Assembly: GCF_050279675.1 (NCBI RefSeq)
Contig: NZ_JBNNUK010000017.1
Location: 14,953-78,952, forward strand
Direction: 5' to 3'
Length of the DNA: 64,000 bases
From: Viridibacillus sp050279675
Lineage (GTDB): Bacteria > Bacillota > Bacilli > Bacillales_A > Planococcaceae
Positions 58,459 through 64,000 of the stretch are shown here, piece after piece (position 1 is the first letter of the stretch; every line of letters begins with the position of its first letter). A model generated the notes under the pieces. That model was not told where the DNA came from. It made no database searches and worked only from the letters and a program-made list of their open reading frames with translations. The translations under genes were made by a program, and so were the position numbers.

Positions 58459-59937
58459 TTATTGATTTAACACTTTTACTGCTCGTAGTGCTAAGACTTT
58501 GTTATTAATGATAACGAGGGTAAGTTTTTCTTTGGTTCTCGTTGCCAACTGATAAAACATTCGCACAACATCGTAATATGAACGACATGTTGCATATAGT
58601 TTTCCCTGAGCATCATAATCAACATAATCTCCTAATGTCAAAACCACATGATTAAATTCTTGGCCAATAACTTCATGAGCGTTTAATTTTGCCTGGACAT
58701 TATTATAACGTTCATATTTCCTTCGCGTTACTAGATCATCTGTAAAAATTAAGATCGTGGCTTTACCTTTTGAAGAATCTACCAATTCCTCTATATAGCT
58801 ATTAGCTGTTTCGATTTCATCAAAATATAAGACTTCAATGAAATCCCTAAAATTGTAAGTAGAAGTATGATTGTGCTGACTATCAAATATCTTCTTTATA
58901 AAGTGATTAATTTCTTTATTACTCCTAATTTTACCTGTAAGTATTCTGTTTATAACTTCTGAATTTAATCCTAGTATTTGATTCGCTATATCACTTGTTT
59001 TTTCATCAAGATGTAAGTATTGTTCTGGGTCATAAGAAAAATATATTTTTATTTTATTTTCTCTAGCATACGCTGTTATATTTTGGAACTGATTTCCGGT
59101 GAGTCTCTGTGCCTCATCAATAAAAATAGCTTTAATCTCTGTTGTCAAAGATTTTCTATAATCTCTTATAGGAGTGATATTCCAACCAGATTGTATTAAA
59201 TTATCATGACCGATGTTTAATTTAGCACAATGAATAATTAAGATAGAATCTCCTCTATCTTTATAGTCTTTAGCTATATCGTATAATAATAGCGTTTTTC
59301 CTGTTCCCGCTTCTCCTTTCATTGCCTTAAATAATTTACTACTTCCCTCAAATTCCTTTTTAAATCTTTGCTGTAAATCATTTAAAAAGTACTCGTTTCT
59401 TAAAAACTTTTCTGTATCATTAAATACTGAAACCAAATACTGTTTCGGATTAAAAATTTCGTTTATATCTTCCTTTTCCAAATAACTTATCCGTTTTCCT
59501 TCTAACCACTCGACGAATCCTTCAAAATCTATTACATCTAATCGATCTTCTTCGGCAATGTATTGATAAATAGAATTACTGGATTTTACATATGTGAAAG
59601 TAAAAATTTCTCTTCCTGTACTTCTTAGATAATAGTTATTCTCTTTAAGTTGCTTTTTTATTTTTTCTTCAGTACTAGTTTCTTTTAATTCAATATTAAT
59701 AATAAAATCACTTGCCACTTTTAAAATATCAAATTGTTTGGATATTTGAGGTATACTATAATCATACAAATAATTGTTAAAGACATTAATCTCACTATAA
59801 TTCTTCAGTATTTCCTCAACAAAACTACTTAACGTATCTAACTCTCTAATATTAGGTTTACTATCATTCAAATAGTTTCCGGCCAAGCCTTCTTTATTCA
59901 TCAAATTTAAAGTTAATAAGTTGATTTTTTTTAACAT
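58459..59937 (-). CDS. Nuclease-helicase fusion (DUF2075-like)
   Basis: 492 aa from the ATG after GGAGTGATC. The N-terminal part (about 50-130) has QFDILK..FIINIELKE, a PD-(D/E)xK-like pattern with Asp and E-x-K. From about 200 a superfamily I-type ATPase follows: Walker A GEAGTGKT, Walker B AIFIDEAQRL, motif III-like IYFSYDPEQYLH, and a late block GQEFNHVVLTL and FYQLATRTKEKLTLVI corresponding to motifs V and VI. It resembles DUF2075/ATP-binding proteins. This architecture, nuclease-like plus helicase in a lone gene, is common in phage-defence systems. It stands alone with its own terminators. Confidence 0.8.
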   Translation of the reverse strand: MLKKINLLTLNLMNKEGLAGNYLNDSKPNIRELDTLSSFVEEILKNYSEINVFNNYLYDYSIPQISKQFDILKVASDFIINIELKETSTEEKIKKQLKENNYYLRSTGREIFTFTYVKSSNSIYQYIAEEDRLDVIDFEGFVEWLEGKRISYLEKEDINEIFNPKQYLVSVFNDTEKFLRNEYFLNDLQQRFKKEFEGSSKLFKAMKGEAGTGKTLLLYDIAKDYKDRGDSILIIHCAKLNIGHDNLIQSGWNITPIRDYRKSLTTEIKAIFIDEAQRLTGNQFQNITAYARENKIKIYFSYDPEQYLHLDEKTSDIANQILGLNSEVINRILTGKIRSNKEINHFIKKIFDSQHNHTSTYNFRDFIEVLYFDEIETANSYIEELVDSSKGKATILIFTDDLVTRRKYERYNNVQAKLNAHEVIGQEFNHVVLTLGDYVDYDAQGKLYATCRSYYDVVRMFYQLATRTKEKLTLVIINNKVLALRAVKVLNQ

Positions 59938-60171
59938 GACAATGATCACTCCTAAGCTACTAATTAAAAAGCCAATAAATATATGTAACTCTTTTATTTA
60001 ATTAAGTATTTGTTTTAATAACACTAGTATATTGTATATCTCTCCTTAGGTCGCAAGGAAAGTATTTATTTCACAAAGTCATCAGATGATTCAAGCACAA
60101 TATAAATGCCTCCTTTTAATAAAGCTGTCTCGCTTTTTGAGAAAATAACCTTTCTACTAGATAGTATACAT

Positions 60172-60218
60172 AAAAAATCACCCCCTCTAAGGAATCCTAT
60201 AGAGATGAGATGATTTTT
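60172..60218 (-). terminator. Hairpin downstream of the exonuclease X-tail-like gene
   Basis: An AAATCA..CTCTA/TAGAG..TGATTT arm with a TTTTTTATG tail on the minus strand. It closes the 139-aa gene unit. Confidence 0.6.
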
Positions 60219-60230
60219 AAATCCAACTAG

Positions 60231-60650
60231 TTAATATCCAAAATAGTATTTAAGAGCTGATTTTGTCTTTTGTTCGGGAACACCCTTAGCATTATAGTAT
60301 GCTAGGCTTAATCGATTGTTTTTCCCATTAACAAATTCATCATATGTACTTATACCCGTTAAATAACCTTGATTCGCCCCTTTGGAATCCAATTCACAAG
60401 AACCGCAGAACCAATACCCCCCATTAAATTGACCTTTATAGAGTGATAATCTCGTAGCTGTATTTTTACAGTAACAACAAATCGCTGAACTGAATGGCAT
60501 TTCATTTAGTTTTTCCTTCAGCCCTAACATAAATTGATAATCTTTTTTATTTTGCATATCGTTACCATTCATCCATTGAAAATATTCAGGATGATTTAAA
60601 AATACCCACGCAACCGATTTTCCCTTAAATTTACCAAAAGACATATCCAT
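60231..60650 (-). CDS. Exonuclease X C-terminal-like zinc protein (DUF3820 type)
   Basis: 139 aa from the ATG with AGGAGGTAATTCT upstream; the longer start adds an unsupported hydrophobic stretch. MSFGKFKGKSVAWVFLNHPEYFQWM is, in two parts, the 'FGKYKGKS...DPxYxxWM' motif of DUF3820 and of the C-terminal tail of ExoX/DNA polymerase III epsilon-like proteins. It is followed by CCYC (about 59-62) and CGSC (about 84-87) zinc-binding pairs. The exonuclease domain itself is absent. Possibly a DNA-binding adaptor. Confidence 0.65.
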   Translation of the reverse strand: MDMSFGKFKGKSVAWVFLNHPEYFQWMNGNDMQNKKDYQFMLGLKEKLNEMPFSSAICCYCKNTATRLSLYKGQFNGGYWFCGSCELDSKGANQGYLTGISTYDEFVNGKNNRLSLAYYNAKGVPEQKTKSALKYYFGY

Positions 60651-61013
60651 AGAATTACCTCCTAGAAAATACGCTACCAAATATAAGCATACTATTTCAT
60701 ACAAACATATTTGACGTTTAATTTACTATTTTTATATCTATTATAAATATGTGTTATTGGACCTTTCATATGCATCAATAATCTATTCCATTCTATAAAT
60801 CATCTTTCAGCCAAAATTGTTTTCCTTACATTAACTCTGAAATCATTTTAAACGTACATTGATAAGTAAACTAAAAGTTATTTGCTTTTGAGAGCTTTTT
60901 ACAAGCAACAATTTTTACGTTTGTTGTCAGAAATTCACCCCATATTTGTTTGGGTATTTCGAATAATTCTTGTTTGATTTTTTAGTTTATAGTTCATAAT
61001 ATAGGTTTCAACT
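60651..61013. other. Intergenic region without a gene
   Basis: AT-rich. On the minus strand TATAAT near 60745 could form the promoter of the 139-aa gene. A CCCCATA..TTTGGG sequence lies near 60940. No convincing reading frame on either strand. Confidence 0.45.
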
Positions 61014-61057
61014 AAAAAAGCCCTCTTATTTCACATGAAATAAGAGGGCTTTTTTTA
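61014..61057. terminator. Very strong bidirectional terminator
   Basis: AAAAAAGCCCTCTTATTTC pairs perfectly with GAAATAAGAGGGCTTTTTT around a four-base loop. It follows the 144-aa secreted-protein gene on the minus strand. Confidence 0.92.
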
Positions 61058-61171
61058 AAAATACATTAGAGTTAAAATTATTTCAATTTAATAATAATAT
61101 CTTTAAACGGGTGTGCAATTTAATAGTTTCCCATAAAGCAAATTACTCCTACATACTTGTTGGAATACAAA

Positions 61172-61606
61172 TTAATAAGTAGTATAGTCTAATAATCGTG
61201 TTCCAAAATCATCCGCTTTTTGTGTATTAGCAGCTGTATCTGTACCAAAGTAAATGTCAAAGAAATCTAACGTCCAACCCTTGTTACAGTTAACATCTCC
61301 CATATCGAAAACAGAAAAAGTATCTCTTGCTACATTATCCGGAAACATTAATAGCACAGCAGTTCTAATAGTTGTTCCTTTAGGTAATCTCGTTCCCGAA
61401 CTTGTAAACTTACAGACATTGGGATGGACTGCTGCAGTATTATACAATACAGGGGTTGTTCCATGATAGGTTTTATTTCCAGATGGCGCTACATAAGCGG
61501 TTACATTTTGAGAGTAATACTTTGCAGCTAAGGTCTTTCCAAAATAGGGTTGTACAAATAGAAATGCAGAAAATAAAATAAATAGGACTGATATTTTCTT
61601 TTTCAA
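61172..61606 (-). CDS. Small secreted protein, beta-barrel-like
   Basis: A 144-aa protein with a TTG start after GAGGAGG. A signal peptide (cleavage near LAA-KYY, about 28) precedes a compact domain with two Cys (HPNVCKFT and MGDVNCNKGW) that could form a disulphide. FSVFDMGDVNC..LDFFDIYFG recalls the Asp-rich end of 3D-type double-psi barrels, but the three canonical Asp are not all present. The family is not secure. Probably extracellular. Confidence 0.6.
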   Translation of the reverse strand: MKKKISVLFILFSAFLFVQPYFGKTLAAKYYSQNVTAYVAPSGNKTYHGTTPVLYNTAAVHPNVCKFTSSGTRLPKGTTIRTAVLLMFPDNVARDTFSVFDMGDVNCNKGWTLDFFDIYFGTDTAANTQKADDFGTRLLDYTTY

Positions 61607-61669
61607 ATTAAACTCCTCCTCTTAAGTAGATTAAATGATTCTGTATATGTTTGTTTCCTCCATCCTAAA

Positions 61670-62305
61670 TTAATCATTAGCGCTAGTATGTCCCATATAT
61701 TTACCGTTTTTTGGATTATAATAAATTTCAGCTGGTTTTCCATCTATTTCTCCATCTACACTAAGGAATATATTTTTTTCATCTCTTATAATACGAAAGT
61801 GGTATCCACTAGAAAATTGACTCTCTTTCCCAGGCTCTAACTTAAAATCCTTACTTGCTTGCTTTACTATTTGACTACTATCTATTTTTAGATAAGAGTC
61901 TTTAATTGTCTGCTCATTAGTACCTTCAATAATAAAATAACTTTTTAATTTCCCTTTTTCGATAACAAATAACAATCGACGGTCTCTATTTAGAAGAGAA
62001 ATTATACCTTGCCAATTACCTTTTTTGCCGTCGTAACCACTTGCTAATTCATCATCAACACTGTTTAGAAATATCAGCTCTGATTCTTTGTCATATTTAT
62101 TAGCTATTCCAAGCCCAATTCTGTATGCCTCAAGTATCGTAATTTCCTTATCTGGTAAAGAATTAAAGGTTTTATCATGATATTCTTTATTTTCTAAACT
62201 TTCATATGAAACTAATTTTTTATCTGATACTAAGTTTTTATTTACAATAATGAACATAGAAGTTATCGATATTAATAAGACTATAATAATGTATATTTTT
62301 TTCAC
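61670..62305 (-). CDS. Membrane-anchored extracytoplasmic protein
   Basis: A 211-aa protein starting with GTG after GGAAGG. One N-terminal helix (about 3-22) leads to a domain in which ITILEAYRIGLGIANKYD and IFLSVDGEIDGKPAEIYYNPKNGKY suggest two PepSY-like halves. PepSY domains often inhibit proteases or control cell-surface enzymes. It lies 64 bases before the 144-aa secreted-protein gene and may be co-transcribed. Family assignment tentative. Confidence 0.6.
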   Translation of the reverse strand: MKKIYIIIVLLISITSMFIIVNKNLVSDKKLVSYESLENKEYHDKTFNSLPDKEITILEAYRIGLGIANKYDKESELIFLNSVDDELASGYDGKKGNWQGIISLLNRDRRLLFVIEKGKLKSYFIIEGTNEQTIKDSYLKIDSSQIVKQASKDFKLEPGKESQFSSGYHFRIIRDEKNIFLSVDGEIDGKPAEIYYNPKNGKYMGHTSAND

Positions 62306-62548
62306 TCAATCACGCCTTCCATCTTAAAAGAACTATTTTTTAAGATTATAGTATCAATTCTACAAATATTCACTATAACCTTCTTTATATTCAATATTTT
62401 TACATTTTATATAATAATTTGGAGTAAAGTTAAAATTAAACCCTACTGAATTTAGATTTTGCATTAACCAATTAAACACTATCAATGATTAATCAATATA
62501 TTTATACAAATTTTATGTATACAAATTTTGGGAACCACTTATCTTTAA

Positions 62549-63124
62549 ACGCTTTTTACTTGTTCTGAGAATGGTATAAACGACAACTGTAGGATTTTAA
62601 CAAAAGCAGTAGAACCTAAACTAAAGGAACAAAATTTTGATATAACTTCAATTGGCGTTGATTTCCAAGAAAAAGAAATTTATTTACGCGCAAACGGTGA
62701 CCAACAATATGTAAACAAAATTGAAAACAGTATTAAGAAGATCGTTTATGAAGCGTCACAACAAACAATCTTTAAAGATTATTCAATCGAAGTTTATAAG
62801 CAGATTATAGTGCCGCCTAATGCAGCTCAATTAGCATTCGAAAGAAATCAAGTATTAAATAAACTAACTACAAAAGTTCTAGAGGATCTTAAAGCTAAGG
62901 AATATGTTGAAATTGAAAATATACGTATTAGAGATAAAGATAAGAAACTACTTGTAGACATAAACACATCTATACAAAAAAACACTTTAACCAATATTAA
63001 ACGAGGAAAACAAATAGAAAAAGAAATCAGGAAATCCTTAAAAGATGCTTATGCAATATCAAAGGGTAAACCTCAAATACTTGATGTTAAAATTTACAAT
63101 GTCAATCAAGAAAAGTTAAACTAA
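62549..63124 (+). pseudogene. 5'-truncated lipoprotein gene (DUF4030-like)
   Basis: An open frame of 191 codons has a stop two codons before a lipobox-like LFTCSENG and has lost its start and most of its signal peptide. The body contains two similar units: LKEQNFDITSIGVDFQEKEI..VNKIENSIKKIV and LKAKEYVEIENIRIRDKDKK..IEKEIRKSLKDA, as in Bacillus DUF4030 proteins. The frame is otherwise intact and ends at a perfect terminator. A GTG at 62810 would give only the second unit and has no ribosome site. The family name is from memory. Confidence 0.55.
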
Positions 63125-63160
63125 AAAAGATGCCCCAGTTATAACTGGGGCATCTTTTTT
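63123..63160 (+). terminator. Strong terminator after the DUF4030-like remnant
   Basis: AAAAAAGATGCCCCAGTT pairs with its exact complement and ends in TTTTTT; usable from both sides. Confidence 0.92.
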
Positions 63161-63205
63161 CTATAATCTTTTCAACTAAAGAACCGTTCGTTGAATAAAG
63201 ATTTA

Positions 63206-63784
63206 TTAGAAATCAATAGAATTTGCTATCTGCACTAAAATTTCAGGTGTTACCCTATCAGAAACTTTCTTATCAATACTGAACATGTACTCCCAATTAC
63301 CTCTTTCAAACACTAAAAAATTAAAACCTAAATATGGTTTTTCTATATACTTTGCAACACTTCCGTTATTTAGCTTGAAGGTTTTTAAAACATACTTATC
63401 ACTAAATCCGATTCCAATTTTATGCTTAATAGGACGAACATCAATTTTGAAATGATTTTGAGGGAATTGGTCACTTATAAATTTAACTTCAAAAGCATCG
63501 TTTATTTCGCCATCTAAATTACTAAACCTACCAAAATGATGAGTAAAGCTAATTGGTGGTACTCTTAAAGGTAACTTAAGTTTTTGTTTAAAATTTTGTT
63601 CAAAATCGTCTAATGCATCATCTATGGTTTTGTATCCTACTTCAGTAAATATTCTCTCGAAAGATTGAGGTGTATCGTTTGTATTTCCATAAACTTGTTC
63701 TTCATTTGTTCCAAAAATTAAGAACCCTAATAAAAACACAAAAAGAGGTATACTTTTGTTCAATTTCATCACCCTAAATTTCAT
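63206..63784 (-). CDS. Secreted protein, DUF4367-like
   Basis: 192 aa, or 187 from the second ATG. A signal peptide (about 8-34, NKSIPLFVFLLGFLIFG) precedes a beta-rich domain ending LNNGSVAKYIEKPYLGFNFLVFERGNWEYMFSID and VTPEILVQIANSI (given in parts). The final helix is typical of DUF4367-type domains of Bacillus secreted or anti-sigma-linked proteins. It is monocistronic. Ribosome sites for both starts are weak. Confidence 0.55.
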   Translation of the reverse strand: MKFRVMKLNKSIPLFVFLLGFLIFGTNEEQVYGNTNDTPQSFERIFTEVGYKTIDDALDDFEQNFKQKLKLPLRVPPISFTHHFGRFSNLDGEINDAFEVKFISDQFPQNHFKIDVRPIKHKIGIGFSDKYVLKTFKLNNGSVAKYIEKPYLGFNFLVFERGNWEYMFSIDKKVSDRVTPEILVQIANSIDF

Positions 63785-63820
63785 TTAGGTTTAGTTTGTC
63801 CATTTTAGTCGCAATAATCC

Positions 63821-64000
63821 TTATTCAAGTAAACTGCCCCGTTAGTTTAATAAGGAATTCGATCGCAGACGAGTTTGTATACACCATGCACATCAAGTTG
63901 ACATAACGCCACTTCACGGAAGTATTTAACTCCATTACTCAATAAGAAAAAGCTGCCATGTAAAAGCAGCCGATTCTTCAACTAAAGCACACATTAGTGC
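63821..64000. repeat. Palindrome-bounded repeat element, right edge
   Basis: A palindromic end (CCTTATTcAAgTAA...TTtAATAAGG, 63820-63856) and a second TTCAACTAAAGCACAC...TTAGTG near 63975-64000 resemble each other and a third degenerate copy at 63172-63197 (TTCAACTAAAG..CGTTcGTTGAATAA). The segment between contains no reading frame of note. It looks like the interspersed short repeats (bcr type) known from B. cereus-group genomes; the identity is not confirmed, and the element may continue beyond the window. Confidence 0.45.

Noticed and set aside
1..64000. tRNA or rRNA genes, replication initiator, complete insertion sequence
   Set aside because: No cloverleaf with a CCA-adjacent acceptor, no rRNA-like blocks, no Rep or tubulin-like RepX protein and no transposase were found on either strand by eye.

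Overview
The window is AT-rich (about one third G+C by eye), uses strong AGGAGG-type ribosome sites, and reads almost entirely on the minus strand. It has a ParM-type partition operon, a full Gram-positive conjugation apparatus and no housekeeping genes. It therefore looks like part of a large conjugative plasmid of a Bacillus, most plausibly of the B. cereus group. The combination of a VirB4/VirD4 transfer machine, Tad-type ATPase and very large secreted surface proteins recalls the aggregation-type plasmid pXO16 of B. thuringiensis israelensis. That comparison is from memory and untested.

Layout. (1) 1-8.6 kb is an accessory and decaying region: a DUF3800-like fragment, a membrane protein, a SEC-C protein, a Schlafen/AlbA_2 ATP-binding protein, a truncated DUF3883 gene, an unexplained small-peptide transcript, a serine resolvase, a broken tyrosine integrase and a 37-aa hydrophobic peptide. 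(2) 8.6-13.2 kb is a DNA-processing module: a PBECR-like nuclease-fold protein, a Cas4/RecB-like PD-(D/E)XK nuclease, SSB, a CHC2 zinc-finger protein and an ERF-like annealing protein. (3) 13.3-34.9 kb is transfer: two winged-helix Replic_Relax-like proteins (candidate relaxase type), an S1-domain protein, a coupling ATPase lacking its membrane anchor, a RusA-like protein beside a repeat-rich region, a peptidoglycan hydrolase, a VirB6-like protein with C-terminal repeats, VirB4, TcpE/TcpD/TcpC-like subunits, a secreted nuclease, and a TadA/TadB/TadC/pseudopilin set embedded in the same array. (4) 34.9-47 kb holds secreted surface proteins, including an approximately 1988-aa Ig-repeat adhesin. 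(5) 47-52.3 kb holds maintenance and control: RHH-ParM-ParR partition, a Flp-like 51-aa pilin candidate, a NusG-domain protein and a divergent pair of XRE repressors. (6) 52.3-57 kb holds a MoxR AAA+ ATPase, its vWA partner, a DUF6744-like protein and zinc-ribbon proteins. (7) 57-64 kb is accessory again: a lipoprotein, a nuclease-helicase with defence-like architecture, secreted proteins, a broken DUF4030-like lipoprotein gene and a repeat at the right edge.

The transfer, surface, partition and MoxR blocks are bracketed by two 185-nt ungapped copies (95% identical) of a structured element at 13.4 and 57.0 kb. Each has a near-consensus sigma-A promoter and a terminator on the minus strand, and one stem shows a compensatory base-pair change. 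They are best explained as a strongly transcribed small RNA family. A working model: the XRE switch and NusG paralogue set expression of the long transfer operons; the Replic_Relax-like proteins, RusA-like protein, SSB, ERF and nuclease process the DNA; the anchorless coupling ATPase hands it to the VirB4/VirB6/TcpC-E channel; and a Tad-like pilus plus the giant adhesins bring cells together. No replication initiator, canonical MOB relaxase, prepilin peptidase or CRISPR array is visible.
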